Shown here one piece after another: positions 55,272 through 64,000 of a stretch of DNA of 64,000 nucleotides. Below the pieces are notes generated by a model. It saw only the letters and a program-made list of their open reading frames with translations, had not been told where the DNA came from and did not search any database. The number at the start of each line of letters is the position of its first letter. The stretch's first letter is position 1. The stretch is from Enterobacter hormaechei ATCC 49162 (lineage in GTDB: Bacteria > Pseudomonadota > Gammaproteobacteria > Enterobacterales > Enterobacteriaceae), in assembly GCF_001875655.1 (NCBI RefSeq), contig NZ_MKEQ01000001.1, positions 558,001-622,000 of the forward strand. The letters are read 5' to 3'. The translations under genes and the position numbers were made by a program.

Positions 55272-56709
55272 ACGCCTGTAAATACACCACCTGCGTCTGC
55301 AAATATTCATTCAGACCGTGCTTACCATCTGCCCCGCCAATACCGGATTTACGCCATCCCGCATGGAAGCCCTGCATCGCTTCAAAATTCTCACGGTTAA
55401 TATATGTCTCGCCGAATTTAAGCCCTTTAATGGCTTTCATGGCGATATTCAGATCCTGCGTATAAACAGACGAGGTTAAACCGTAGTCGCTGTCGTTGGC
55501 CATATTCAGTGCCTCTTCCAGCGTGTCGAAAACCACCACGGGCAGCACCGGGCCGAAGGTCTCTTCGTGCATGATGGCCATATCCTGACGCACGTCCAGC
55601 AGCAGCGTTGGCGGATAAAAATACCCTTTGCCTTCTGCGGCTTTACCGCCAAGGACCACTTTAGCGCCCTCCTGCACCGCGCGCGCCACCTTCTGCTCCA
55701 CCCGCTCCAGCGCGGCGGCGTTGATCAGCGGCCCCATGGCAATATCCGTGCGTTCAGCCGGATTACCAAACTGAACGGCTTTCATTGCCTCGCCCAGGCG
55801 ATTCACAAAGCGGTCGTAGATCCCCTTCTGGACATAGACACGTTCCGCACAGTTACAGACCTGTCCGGTATTGATGACGCGTGAATCGACAATCGCCTTC
55901 ACCGCCAGCTCGAGGTCGGCATCATCCAGCACGATTGCCGGAGCTTTACCGCCCAGCTCCAGCCCCACTTTGGTGATATTTTTCGCAGCCGCAGCCATGA
56001 TCTTCTCACCCGCCCCGACGCTGCCGGTCATGCTCACCATCGCCACTTTCGGGTTCCCGGCCAGTTCCTGCCCGACGGTTTCGCCGCGGCCCAGCACCAG
56101 GTTGAAGACGCCTTTCGGCAGGCCAATCTCATCGACGATTTTGGCAAACGCAATGGCGTTATTGGGGGTAAATTCGCTCGGTTTGATAACGATGGTGTTA
56201 CCGGTAATCAGTGCGGGGGCGAGCTTGCGGGCAATCAGGAAGAAGGGAAAGTTCCAGGGCAGAATGCCGGTAGTGACGCCGAGAGCGCGCTTAAACACCA
56301 GGATACTCTCGCCCGGACGGTCGCTCTGAATGATTTCTCCTTCATACCGGCGCGCCCACTCGGCCATATAGTCGATATAGTCAGCGGTAAAGTTCACTTC
56401 CACTTCCGCCAGCTGCTGGATCTTGCCGCCTTCGGCCACAATCAGCGCGCTGATTTCACTGACGCGCTCGCGGATGCCAGCGGAAATTTTGCGCAGCCAG
56501 CTGGCGCGCTCAATGGCAGGCAGCGCCTCCCAGCCAGCCTGCGCGCGCTCTGCCGCGTCAATCGCTTTGCGGGCATCTTCGGCGGTGCCGTCGGGAATAC
56601 GGGAAATGACCTCTTCCGTGGCCGGATTGATCACGTCAATCCATGCATCACCCTGCCAGGCAACAAACTGTCCATCAATATACATAGGATGTTGTACGGG
56701 TACTGTCAT
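55270..56709 (-). CDS. aldA: AldA, lactaldehyde/aldehyde dehydrogenase A
   Basis: A 479-residue NAD-dependent aldehyde dehydrogenase, exactly the E. coli length. Cofactor-binding TGILPWNFPFFLIARKLAPA, the catalytic Glu in LELGGKAPAIV (about 250) and the nucleophilic Cys in VINTGQVCNCAERV (about 285) are all present. It oxidises L-lactaldehyde from fucose and rhamnose breakdown, and glycolaldehyde. AGGAGCAGG precedes the ATG at 56709, the E. coli-like start MTVPVQHPMYIDGQF. A strong dyad lies just upstream. The E. coli neighbours gapC and ydcA are missing. Confidence 0.96.
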   Translation of the reverse strand: MTVPVQHPMYIDGQFVAWQGDAWIDVINPATEEVISRIPDGTAEDARKAIDAAERAQAGWEALPAIERASWLRKISAGIRERVSEISALIVAEGGKIQQLAEVEVNFTADYIDYMAEWARRYEGEIIQSDRPGESILVFKRALGVTTGILPWNFPFFLIARKLAPALITGNTIVIKPSEFTPNNAIAFAKIVDEIGLPKGVFNLVLGRGETVGQELAGNPKVAMVSMTGSVGAGEKIMAAAAKNITKVGLELGGKAPAIVLDDADLELAVKAIVDSRVINTGQVCNCAERVYVQKGIYDRFVNRLGEAMKAVQFGNPAERTDIAMGPLINAAALERVEQKVARAVQEGAKVVLGGKAAEGKGYFYPPTLLLDVRQDMAIMHEETFGPVLPVVVFDTLEEALNMANDSDYGLTSSVYTQDLNIAMKAIKGLKFGETYINRENFEAMQGFHAGWRKSGIGGADGKHGLNEYLQTQVVYLQA

Positions 56710-56731
56710 AACCTGCTCCTGTAATTGCACT

Positions 56732-56762
56732 GTTTTTAACAAGTAAACTTATTGTTAAAAAC
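56732..56762. promoter_or_regulatory. Perfect 10-bp dyad in the aldA upstream region
   Basis: GTTTTTAACA (56732-56741) and TGTTAAAAAC (56753-56762) are perfect inverted repeats 11 bp apart, 23 bp upstream of the aldA start. The TGTTA cores resemble ArcA-type half-sites, and E. coli aldA is repressed by ArcA. A dedicated repressor site is an alternative. Confidence 0.5.
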
Positions 56763-56869
56763 TATAATTACCGGGGCAATTGCCTACTCTATGAGGCTGT
56801 TTTTGTGAGATATCTCATAAAAGAAACGGGTCAGCCCGCTTTAAAAATCACAAATCGGCAACATAAGAT

Positions 56870-56901
56870 GCCCGTTTGCGTAAAAGATGGCGCAAACGGG
56901 C
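56870..56901 (-). terminator. Hairpin after ydcF
   Basis: GCCCGTTTGCG (56870-56880) and CGCAAACGGGC (56891-56901) form a perfect 11-bp stem with a 10-base loop, 6 bp beyond the ydcF stop. The U tract is poor, but the strength and position favour termination. Confidence 0.6.
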
Positions 56902-56907
56902 AGAGCA

Positions 56908-57702
56908 TTACAGCAGAGAACGGCTCACCAGCGCGTCGGTGAGAATGACGTCGTTTCGCAAGATCTGCCACGCGGCGTCCACGTCGGCAGGAATATCAAC
57001 ATGGGCGATAAAGTCACGGCCCGCCGGACCGTAGCCGTTGATGTCGTCCCTGAGTCGCGGAAGTTCACCCAGCACCAGCGACAGGTAGCGCTCTACCGGC
57101 CATAACCCCTCGGCCGGGCCGCGAAAGACCAGACCGTCGTCGCTGTTTTGCAGCACGGGTGTCAGGCCGGGATGACTCACCCATGCGGGCGAGTCGTTCT
57201 CGTCGCGGCATACGCGGGCAAACGTAGCCATTGTGCGACGCTGCATCGTCGGGTCCTGGGCCACCAGCACCCGGCTGGCGTTCAGTCCGGATTGTTTCAT
57301 CAACGCCCGGCTGAAGCGGGCATTCTCACCACAGTTGGTCGACTGATCCTCAACGTGAAGACGCTCAACCGGAATGTTCCAGAACTCACGGGCGATGTCG
57401 GCCAGAATCGCCGCTTCAGCACGCCCGGTGGTGGGTATCCTGTTGTAGCGGGGGTGTTTCGCAATCGCGGCGTAGAGGAAGGTCGTCGAGTGACCGATCC
57501 CGCCGCTGATGATCAGAGGAGTACCCTGTTCAGCCGCGATTTTACAGGCAGCATCAATCGCGGGGATCACCGCGTTACCCGCCAGAATCACCAGATCAAC
57601 GGGCTGGTTGTCCTGATAGTCGTCCTGAGCAAGCCACGCCCCGATGGTATTCACGGCGTCGAGGGTTGTGCCAGGCAGACAGGGGAAAAGTGCCATTGTC
57701 AT
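56908..57702 (-). CDS. ydcF: YdcF, DUF218/SanA-like SAM-binding protein
   Basis: A 264-residue protein matching E. coli YdcF (266). Diagnostic stretches are [60 protein letters not shown] and [14 protein letters not shown]. The DUF218 fold is Rossmann-like; the E. coli protein has been reported to bind S-adenosylmethionine, but its activity is unknown. It neighbours aldA as in E. coli. Unlike E. coli, hrpA is not adjacent because an efflux operon and an O-methyltransferase gene intervene. It is divergent from that efflux operon with 213 bp between. Confidence 0.94.
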   Translation of the reverse strand: MTMALFPCLPGTTLDAVNTIGAWLAQDDYQDNQPVDLVILAGNAVIPAIDAACKIAAEQGTPLIISGGIGHSTTFLYAAIAKHPRYNRIPTTGRAEAAILADIAREFWNIPVERLHVEDQSTNCGENARFSRALMKQSGLNASRVLVAQDPTMQRRTMATFARVCRDENDSPAWVSHPGLTPVLQNSDDGLVFRGPAEGLWPVERYLSLVLGELPRLRDDINGYGPAGRDFIAHVDIPADVDAAWQILRNDVILTDALVSRSLL

Positions 57703-57915
57703 CGTTACCTCCTTACAGCATACAGAGCCTTCGATTATCCCCCTTTCTGCGCATCATGCTATGGCATGAAGGCTGAAAAAAGGGCTGCGCCCCGCTCAAC
57801 GAGCACTCACATTTGATTAACATGAGAAAATCGTATTCACTTGAATTATGATTTGCGTCAGTCTTAGAATCATTAGCCCGCTCACAATTCAACTTTTTGA
57901 AAGGTAAATCACGTT

Positions 57916-59568
57916 ATGCGCCTGCCTCAACGCGACCCTTATGCTCCTCGCGAGTGGCAGCCACACGAGAAACCCGCCCTGCTGGGTTCCCCTTCCACCC
58001 CGGAACACCCGACGTCGAAACGGATCGCCTATGGCGTGGTCGGCCTGCTGGTGTGTCTGACCGGGGCGCTGGGTAACGCGGTCGTCACCGCCAATCTGCA
58101 AAATCTGCAAGGCACCTTCGGCGCCTGGTCGACCGAAATCGCCTGGCTGCCCGCCGTCTATGTCATGACCAACGTCTCCATCAACCTGCTGCTGGTGAAG
58201 TTTCGCCAGCAGTACGGTTTGCGCGCCTTTACCGAAGGCTTCCTGGTGCTGTATGTGCTGGTCACCTTTTTTCACCTGTTTGTGAACGATCTCAGTTCAG
58301 CGCTGATGGTACGTGCGGCACACGGGATGGTCGCCGCCGCGCTCAGCTCGCTCGGCATTTATTACCAGATACAGGCCTGGCCCGCGAAGCACCGCCTGAA
58401 GGCGCTGACCATCGGCATAACCGGATCGTCGCTGGCGATCCCGCTGGCGCGGCTGTTTTCCACCGAACTGTTACAGCTTGATGAGTGGCGCGGCCTGTAC
58501 TTCTTCGAACTGGGTCTGGCCCTGATATCTCTCGCCTGCGTGATGGTGCTCAAACTGCCGCCGGGCGATCGGCGCAAGGTCTTCGAGAAGAAAGACTTCA
58601 TCACCTTCTTTTTGCTGGCGCCGGGCATGGCGCTGCTGTGCGCGGTTCTGTCGTTAGGACGTCTGGACTGGTGGTTTGAAGCGCCGTGGATCGGCTGGGC
58701 GTTGTCCCTCTCGCTGGTGCTGATTGTCTCCGCGATCGTGTTTGAACATAACCGCAGCAACCCGCTGCTTAATACCCGCTGGCTCTCCAGCGGCAGCATC
58801 GTACGCCTGGGGCTGATTATGCTGCTGATCCGTATCGTGCTGGCGGAGCAGAACACCGGCGTCATCGGCTGGCTGCAATATGTGGGCCTACAGAATGAAC
58901 AGATGACCCATCTGGCGTGGTCTATTTTCGCCGGAATCGTCTGCGGTATCGTCACCAGTTGTCTCACGATCAAACCCACTAAACTGGCCTGGCCGATTAT
59001 TACCTCGCTGGCGCTGATGATTGTCGCCTCGCTGCTGGACAGCCAGTCCAACAACCTCACGCGGCCAGCTCAGCTGATGGTCAGTCAGTTCCTGCTGGGC
59101 TTCGGCAGCGCGTTCTTCCTCGCCCCGGCGATGCTGGCCGCCATTGGTGGCGTGATCGCCGATCCGCGCAATCTGGTCAGCTTTTCCGTGATGTTTGGCA
59201 TGAGTCAGAACCTTGGGGGGCTGCTCGGTTCCGCGATCCTCGGCACCTTCCAGACCTGGCGCGAGAAGTACCACTCCAGCCTGCTGGCTGACCAGCTCAC
59301 CACCCTGAATCCCCTGGTGAACGAACGTATTCAGCTTTACACCCAGATGTACAAAAGCCTGATTGGTGACAGTTCCCTGCTGGGAATTCAGGCCATTACC
59401 CAGCTTCAGACGGTGACGACGCTTGAGGCAAATATTCTGGCTTACAACGATACTTATTTACTGACGGCGAGCATTGCCACTGCCACGCTGGTCTGGATTT
59501 TATGGCGCTTGCTGCGTCTGCGCATCACTGCCCGTATGGCCCTAAAGAACGCCACTGGCACTAAGTAA
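57916..59568 (+). CDS. MFS efflux transporter, DHA2 (EmrB-like)
   Basis: A 550-residue inner-membrane protein with about 14 hydrophobic segments after a hydrophilic N-terminal tail of some 37 residues. Motifs include VCLTGALGNAVVTANLQNLQ then GTFGAWSTEIAWLPAVYVMT at helices 1-2, the antiporter region AAHGMVAAALSSLGIYYQ, and GFGSAFFLAPAMLAAIGGVI later. It is the pump subunit of a tripartite system with the two following genes (22-bp gap, then an ATGA overlap). The substrates are unknown; lipophilic drugs, dyes or fusaric-acid-like compounds are typical. It is not present in the E. coli ydcF-hrpA interval. Confidence 0.88.
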   Translation: MRLPQRDPYAPREWQPHEKPALLGSPSTPEHPTSKRIAYGVVGLLVCLTGALGNAVVTANLQNLQGTFGAWSTEIAWLPAVYVMTNVSINLLLVKFRQQYGLRAFTEGFLVLYVLVTFFHLFVNDLSSALMVRAAHGMVAAALSSLGIYYQIQAWPAKHRLKALTIGITGSSLAIPLARLFSTELLQLDEWRGLYFFELGLALISLACVMVLKLPPGDRRKVFEKKDFITFFLLAPGMALLCAVLSLGRLDWWFEAPWIGWALSLSLVLIVSAIVFEHNRSNPLLNTRWLSSGSIVRLGLIMLLIRIVLAEQNTGVIGWLQYVGLQNEQMTHLAWSIFAGIVCGIVTSCLTIKPTKLAWPIITSLALMIVASLLDSQSNNLTRPAQLMVSQFLLGFGSAFFLAPAMLAAIGGVIADPRNLVSFSVMFGMSQNLGGLLGSAILGTFQTWREKYHSSLLADQLTTLNPLVNERIQLYTQMYKSLIGDSSLLGIQAITQLQTVTTLEANILAYNDTYLLTASIATATLVWILWRLLRLRITARMALKNATGTK

Positions 59569-59589
59569 TCTATTTTTTCAGGAGAAGTT

Positions 59590-60672
59590 ATGAGTCAGCA
59601 GGATGCCGCCAAAGAGCAGGCCAACACGCGCAAAAATGTGCGCGTCGTGTCCATTTTCACCGCCGCGGCTATCGGAATAGTCGGGGTGCTGGTGATCCTT
59701 TACGCCTGGCAGTTGCCCCCGTTCACGCGTCACACCCAGTTCACCGATAACGCCTACGTGCGCGGCCAGACAACGTTTATCAGTCCCCAGGTGAACGGCT
59801 ACATTACCGAGGTCCATGTTCAGGATTTCGTGCAGGTAAAAAAAGGCGACCTGCTGTTGCAGATAGATGACCGGATCTACCGCCAGCGCGTCCATCAGGC
59901 CGAGGCGCAGCTGGCAATGAAAATTGCAGCCCTGAATAACAACCTGCAACAGCGCAAAAGCGCGGAAGCGGTAATTGCCAGAAACGAGGCGGCGCTGAAA
60001 AACGCCCGCGCCCAAAGCCTGAAAACCCAGGCGGATTTGAAACGCGTGAAGGATCTGACCGCAGACGGCTCCCTTTCCATTCGCGAGCGCGATGCGGCGC
60101 TGGCGAGTGCCGCACAGGGAAGCGCCGATATCGACCAGGCGAAAGCGACGCTTGAGATGTCACGCCAGGATTTACAGACGGTCATCGTCAATCGCGGTTC
60201 GCTGGAAGCGGACGTTGAGAATGCAAAAGCCGCGCTGGAACTGGCGCAGATCGATCTGCAAAACACGCGCATTATTGCCCCGCGTGACGGCCAGCTCGGT
60301 CAGATTGCGGTGCGACTGGGGGCGTACGTCACCGCCGGAACGCACCTGACCACGCTGGTCCCGCCGCAGCACTGGGTGATCGCCAACATCAAAGAGACGC
60401 AGCTGGCGAATTTACGCGTCGGGCAGTCGGTGAAATTCACCGTGGATGCCTTAAACGATAAAGCCTATCAGGGGCGCGTGGAGAGCATTTCCCCGGCCAC
60501 TGGCGTGGAGTTCAGCGCTATCACCCCGGATAACGCCACGGGCAACTTTGTCAAAATCGCCCAGCGTATCCCGGTACGCATTGAGGTACTCGGTGAGCCG
60601 GAGGCGTACCGGCTACTGCGCCCAGGCATGTCGGTGCAGGTGACCATCGACACGCGGGAGGCGAAACAATGA
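59590..60672 (+). CDS. EmrA/HlyD-type membrane-fusion subunit of the efflux pump
   Basis: A 360-residue periplasmic adaptor anchored by one helix (IFTAAAIGIVGVLVILYAW, about 21-39). The lipoyl half TDNAYVRGQTTFISPQVNGY is the EmrA signature. A coiled-coil hairpin runs over about 90-195, and the second lipoyl half is NTRIIAPRDGQLGQIAVRLG. It links the MFS pump to the outer-membrane lipoprotein. AGGAGAAG precedes the start. It overlaps the next gene by ATGA. Confidence 0.9.
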   Translation: MSQQDAAKEQANTRKNVRVVSIFTAAAIGIVGVLVILYAWQLPPFTRHTQFTDNAYVRGQTTFISPQVNGYITEVHVQDFVQVKKGDLLLQIDDRIYRQRVHQAEAQLAMKIAALNNNLQQRKSAEAVIARNEAALKNARAQSLKTQADLKRVKDLTADGSLSIRERDAALASAAQGSADIDQAKATLEMSRQDLQTVIVNRGSLEADVENAKAALELAQIDLQNTRIIAPRDGQLGQIAVRLGAYVTAGTHLTTLVPPQHWVIANIKETQLANLRVGQSVKFTVDALNDKAYQGRVESISPATGVEFSAITPDNATGNFVKIAQRIPVRIEVLGEPEAYRLLRPGMSVQVTIDTREAKQ

Positions 60673-62048
60673 CGCTTCGCCCGATAGCCGCCCTGCTGAT
60701 GATGGCGACCCTGGCGGGGTGCCAGTCGGTGGACGTTGAGCCAGCCAAATCGTCACTGCTTATTCCGGCCCAGTGGCGCGCGGTGTCGGGACCGACCAGC
60801 CCGACAGAGCAGCTCTGGTGGCGGAATTTTCACGACAACAATCTGAACCGCTATGTGGATCAGGCGCTGAAGAATAACAGCGACGTGCTGCTTGCCCGCG
60901 AGCGGATTAATGAGTACCAGGCCCGGGTGTACGCCGCCGACGGCAGCCTGTTTCCGTCGCTGGATGCGGGCGTGACCGGCACGCGCGCGCGCTCGCAGTC
61001 CGCCACCACGGGGCTTCCGGTATACGGTACGCTGTACAAAGGCAGCCTGACCGCCAGCTACGACGTGGATATCTGGGGCGTAAACCGCAGCACCTCTCGT
61101 GCCGCTGAAGCGTCGCTGGAAGCACAAAAGGCCGCCGCCGCCGCGGCAGATCTTACCGTCGCATCGTCGGTCGCTTCCGGGTACGTCACCCTGCTGTCGC
61201 TTGACGAACAGCTTCGCGTTACCCGTTCCACGCTGAAATCGCGTGAAGAGGCGTTCAACCTCGCTAAACGCCAGTTTGAGACGGGATACAGTTCACGCCT
61301 TGAGCTGATGCAATCGGATTCTGAGCTTCGCGCCACCCGTGCCCAGGTTCCACTGCTTCAGCACCAGATTGCGCAGCAGGAGAATGCGCTTAGCCTGCTG
61401 CTGGGCAGCAACCCGGGTGAGGTTGCGCGCGGTGAAAGCTTCGACGCCCTGACGCCGCTGAAACTGCCCTCCCAGCTACCGTCGACGTTACTGAATCGGC
61501 GTCCGGATATCGTCCAGGCTGAACGTCAGCTGATTGCGGCGGACGCGACGCTGGCGGCCTCGCGCGCCAGCCTGCTGCCGTCGATCAACCTTACGGCCAC
61601 GGGATCGGTGCAGGATCGCACGCTGTCGGGGTTGCTGGATAACCCTCTCCAGCTCTGGAGCGTGGGCGGCAGTATTCTTGCGCCGCTGCTGAACCGTCAG
61701 GCACTTAATGCGCAGGTAGATATCTCCCAGTCCCAGCGGAATCAGGCGCTGTACAGCTACGAAAAAACCGTGCGTAACGCATTTGCCGAGGTGAATGACA
61801 GCCTTGATGCCATCACCCGCTATCAGGAACAGCTAACCGAGCTGCTGGCACAGCAGGAGGTCGCGCAGGAGACGCTGCGGATTGCGCAAAACCGCTACCG
61901 CAACGGGTACTCTTCTTATCTGGATGTGCTTGATGCGCAGCGTACGCTGTTCTCGGTGCAGACCAGCGTGGTACAGGTGAAAAATAACCTGCTGCTGGCG
62001 CAAATTGATTTGTATAAAGCGCTGGGCGGCGGTTGGATCAGTGCCTGA
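60669..62048 (+). CDS. OprM/NodT-type outer-membrane efflux lipoprotein
   Basis: A 459-residue lipoprotein channel. The signal MTLRPIAALLMMATLAG is followed by the lipobox Cys (TLAGC). Two OEP (TolC-like) repeats follow, with LWWRNFHDNNLNRYVDQALK early, SLDAGVTGTRARSQS, LPSTLLNRRPDIVQAERQLI (the classic RRPD motif of RND/MFS pumps), and NRYRNGYSSYLDVLDAQRTL late. It completes the tripartite efflux system as its outer-membrane exit. It is followed by a REP element and then the methyltransferase. Confidence 0.92.
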   Translation: MTLRPIAALLMMATLAGCQSVDVEPAKSSLLIPAQWRAVSGPTSPTEQLWWRNFHDNNLNRYVDQALKNNSDVLLARERINEYQARVYAADGSLFPSLDAGVTGTRARSQSATTGLPVYGTLYKGSLTASYDVDIWGVNRSTSRAAEASLEAQKAAAAAADLTVASSVASGYVTLLSLDEQLRVTRSTLKSREEAFNLAKRQFETGYSSRLELMQSDSELRATRAQVPLLQHQIAQQENALSLLLGSNPGEVARGESFDALTPLKLPSQLPSTLLNRRPDIVQAERQLIAADATLAASRASLLPSINLTATGSVQDRTLSGLLDNPLQLWSVGGSILAPLLNRQALNAQVDISQSQRNQALYSYEKTVRNAFAEVNDSLDAITRYQEQLTELLAQQEVAQETLRIAQNRYRNGYSSYLDVLDAQRTLFSVQTSVVQVKNNLLLAQIDLYKALGGGWISA

Positions 62049-62054
62049 AGACAT

Positions 62055-62086
62055 GCCGGGTGGCGGCTACGCCTTACCCGGCCTAC
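62055..62086. repeat. REP element after the efflux operon
   Basis: GCCGGGTGGCGGCTACGCCT followed by TACCCGGCCTAC is a standard enterobacterial REP, 7 bp past the stop of the outer-membrane lipoprotein gene. Confidence 0.85.
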
Positions 62087-62123
62087 ATTTCGCCCCCCGA
62101 CGATCCCCCCGAGGAGACAATCT

Positions 62124-62783
62124 ATGCAATCGCAGTGGTGTTCAGTAGATAATTACATGATTTCTTCGCTTATTCCTGAGGATGAGGTTCTCTCGAAGAT
62201 CCTGGATAACAACAAACGCGCCGGTTTACCCGAGCACGATGTTGCCGCTAATCAGGGGCAACTGCTGGCGCTGTTTGTCCGCATGACACAAGCGCGTCGA
62301 ATTCTGGAGATTGGCACGCTGGGTGCGTATAGCTCAATCTGGATGGCGCGCGCCCTGCCACCGGACGGAAAGCTGATTACGCTTGAAGCGGACCCGACAC
62401 ATGCCGCGGTTGCACGCCAGAACATTCACCTTGCAAAACTCAGCGATCGTATTGAACTGATTGAAGGCCCGGCGCTAAAGTCGCTCGAGAATTTCGGTGA
62501 CGTCCCGCCCTTCGACCTGATCTTTATTGATGCCGATAAGCCTAACAATCCCGGTTACCTGGAGTGGGCGCTGCACTACGCCCGTCCCGGCACGGTCATT
62601 ATCGGCGACAACGTGGTGCGCGACGGCGAGGTGATTAACGGGCAAAGTGAGGATGCGCGCGTACAGGGAGTACGGAAGTTTATCGAGATGACTGGAGATA
62701 ACCCGCGTATAACCGCCACCGCGCTGCAAACGGTGGGCATTAAGGGATGGGATGGGTTTACGTTGGCAATGGTGAACGGGTAA
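62124..62783 (+). CDS. Class I O-methyltransferase (family 3, COMT-like)
   Basis: A 219-residue SAM-dependent enzyme of the caffeoyl-CoA/catechol O-methyltransferase family. SAM motif I is RILEIGTLGAYSSIWMARAL (about 54-73), with KLITLEADPTHAAVARQNI next. The metal and substrate site is DLIFIDADKPNNPGYLEWAL, followed by VIIGDNVVRDGEV; the Asp and Asn residues bind the divalent metal. It probably methylates a catechol-type hydroxyl on a small molecule. It sits 75 bp beyond the efflux operon in the same direction, separated by a REP, so metabolic linkage is possible but unproven. Confidence 0.88.
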   Translation: MQSQWCSVDNYMISSLIPEDEVLSKILDNNKRAGLPEHDVAANQGQLLALFVRMTQARRILEIGTLGAYSSIWMARALPPDGKLITLEADPTHAAVARQNIHLAKLSDRIELIEGPALKSLENFGDVPPFDLIFIDADKPNNPGYLEWALHYARPGTVIIGDNVVRDGEVINGQSEDARVQGVRKFIEMTGDNPRITATALQTVGIKGWDGFTLAMVNG

Positions 62784-62789
62784 ATCAAA

Positions 62790-62870
62790 GCCGGGTGGCG
62801 GCTACGCCTTACCCGGCCTACATGTTCTCCATATTCTCTCGTAGGCCCGGTAAGCGCAGCGCCACCGGGC
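62790..62870. repeat. BIME: two inverted REP elements between the O-methyltransferase gene and hrpA
   Basis: A forward REP at 62790-62821 (GCCGGGTGGCGG and onward to GGCCTAC) faces an inverted REP at 62841-62870 (GTAGGCCCGGTAAGCGCAGC then GCCACCGGGC). The pair lies between convergent genes and can form stable cruciform or mRNA stem structures. It is a typical gyrase/IHF-type BIME. Confidence 0.88.
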
Positions 62871-62877
62871 GACGGTT

Positions 62878-64000
62878 TTAGGCGGAAATCTGCTCCATTG
62901 CCTGCAAAATACGCTTGTCCGAAATCGGGTACGGCGTGCCAAGCTGCTGAGCAAAGAAGCTGACGCGCAGCTCCTCGATCATCCAGCGGATCTCCCGCAC
63001 GTCGTCATCATCACGACGCGCCGGAGGCAGCTTGTTCAGCCACTGCTGCCACGCCTGCTGCACGTTTTCGACCTTCAGCATCTGCGCGCGATCGCGGTGT
63101 GGATCCACCGCCATTTTCTCCAGACGTTTCTCAATCGCCTGCAAATAACGCAGCGTATCCCCCAGACGCTTGAAGCCGTTGCCGGTGACAAAGCCGCGAT
63201 ACACCAGCCCCGCCATCTGCGCCTTCACGTCCGACAGCCCCAGCGCCATGGTCATATCCACCCGCCCCTTCAGGCGCTTGTTGATATTGAACACGGCGGT
63301 GAGGATCTGCTCGACCTGTTTGGCAATCTCTACCACGGTGTCGTTCAGCTCCGCGCGCACCTTTTCATGAAGCTGAGCAAAGCCCTCTTCTGACCAGACC
63401 GGGCCGCCCGCCTCGTGGATCAGCTTATCCACGCCGCAGGAGATGCAGTCGTCGATCAGATCCAGCACTTTACCGTACGGGTTAAAGTACAGCCCCAGCT
63501 TGGCTTTGTTCGGCAGCTTCTCGTGCAGATACTTAATCGGCGACGGGATATTGAGCAGAAGCAGTCGACGCAGCCCGCGCCACATCATCTGCTGTTGCTC
63601 CTGCGGATTATCAAACAGTTTAATCGCCACGCTGTCGCGCTCATCCACCAGCGCGGGCCAGGCTTTGACCTTATAGTTGCCGCGCTTCTGCTCGTAGCTT
63701 TCGGGAAGCTGACCAAAGCTCCAGATATGCAGCCCGCTCTGCTCAATGCCGTCGTCCGCCACCGCAGAAAGCGTCTCCTGGACTTTACCTTTCAGCGCCT
63801 CTTTCAGCGCCGTCAGAGAGCGGCCCTCAAGCAGCTTTTTGTTTTTATCGTCCACCACGCGGAATGTGATTTTCAGGTGATCGGGCACCTGATCCCAGTT
63901 CCAGTCTTCGCGGTCAATGGTGGTGCCGGTCATGCGTCGGAACTCCCGCTCAAGCGCATCCAGCAGCGACAGCTCCAGCGGCGTGACGCGGCCTAGGAAC
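62878..64000 (-). CDS. hrpA: HrpA, ATP-dependent RNA helicase, 3' end
   Basis: The last roughly 374 codons of a very large DEAH-box helicase, open to the right edge; its start and helicase core are outside the window. The visible part is the HrpA-specific C-terminal region (DUF3418), with matches such as DHLKITFRVVDDKNKKLLEG, LHIWSFGQLPE and VKAWPALVDERDSVAIKLFD. HrpA (about 1300 residues in E. coli) removes or splits stalled ribosomes by pulling on mRNA. It is next to ydcF in E. coli; here an efflux operon and a methyltransferase gene intervene. Confidence 0.95.
   Translation of the reverse strand, partial: FLGRVTPLELSLLDALEREFRRMTGTTIDREDWNWDQVPDHLKITFRVVDDKNKKLLEGRSLTALKEALKGKVQETLSAVADDGIEQSGLHIWSFGQLPESYEQKRGNYKVKAWPALVDERDSVAIKLFDNPQEQQQMMWRGLRRLLLLNIPSPIKYLHEKLPNKAKLGLYFNPYGKVLDLIDDCISCGVDKLIHEAGGPVWSEEGFAQLHEKVRAELNDTVVEIAKQVEQILTAVFNINKRLKGRVDMTMALGLSDVKAQMAGLVYRGFVTGNGFKRLGDTLRYLQAIEKRLEKMAVDPHRDRAQMLKVENVQQAWQQWLNKLPPARRDDDDVREIRWMIEELRVSFFAQQLGTPYPISDKRILQAMEQISA

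Overview
The window is about 64 kb of enterobacterial chromosome, most like Enterobacter or a close relative. Gene order follows the E. coli K-12 terminus region in one direction: ydcO (cut at the left edge), ydcL, tehB, tehA, ydcK, rimL, opgD, ydcJ, ydcI, trg, then cybB, aldA, ydcF and hrpA (cut at the right edge). Family assignments rest on recognising protein sequences and motifs by eye. No search was run.

Accessory blocks interrupt this backbone. (a) 0.2-5.9 kb: an AraC-type regulator, an EamA transporter, and a divergent pair of a DppA-like binding protein and a peptidase T paralogue. (b) 11-15.5 kb: a YbdL-like aminotransferase with a cystine/LAO-type binding protein, a divergent LysR regulator and a type-B carboxylesterase. 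(c) 19.9-54 kb, between trg and cybB: frmRA; an orphan Hcp gene overlapping a DUF2778 (Tlde1-like) L,D-transpeptidase-type effector and a small membrane protein, the likely immunity protein; a DUF883-like protein; ycgZ-ymgA-ariR biofilm connectors; a LuxR-HTH/EAL protein; a protein with two winged helices; a BapA-type type I secretion locus; and a DeoR regulator with a YdgJ-like oxidoreductase. (d) 54.5-55.2 kb: an orphan DUF1120 fimbrial-type gene. (e) 57.9-62.8 kb: an EmrAB/OprM-type efflux operon plus an O-methyltransferase, between ydcF and hrpA.

The centrepiece is the secretion locus at 28-51 kb, read leftward: TolC-like outer membrane protein, giant adhesin, LapB-type ABC exporter, HlyD-type adaptor. 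The adhesin would be about 6001 residues of bacterial Ig-like repeats. It is split into two reading frames by an exact 22-bp tandem duplication at 42118-42167, and removing one copy restores a single frame. The repeats are organised in a higher-order unit of 1797 bp (599 residues, six Ig domains) present six times. The one interval that contains the duplication measures 1819 bp, exactly 22 more.

The regulators beside the adhesin (YcgZ/YmgA/AriR, the EAL protein and the double winged-helix protein) suggest a surface-attachment module under c-di-GMP or envelope-stress control, but that link is inferred from position only.
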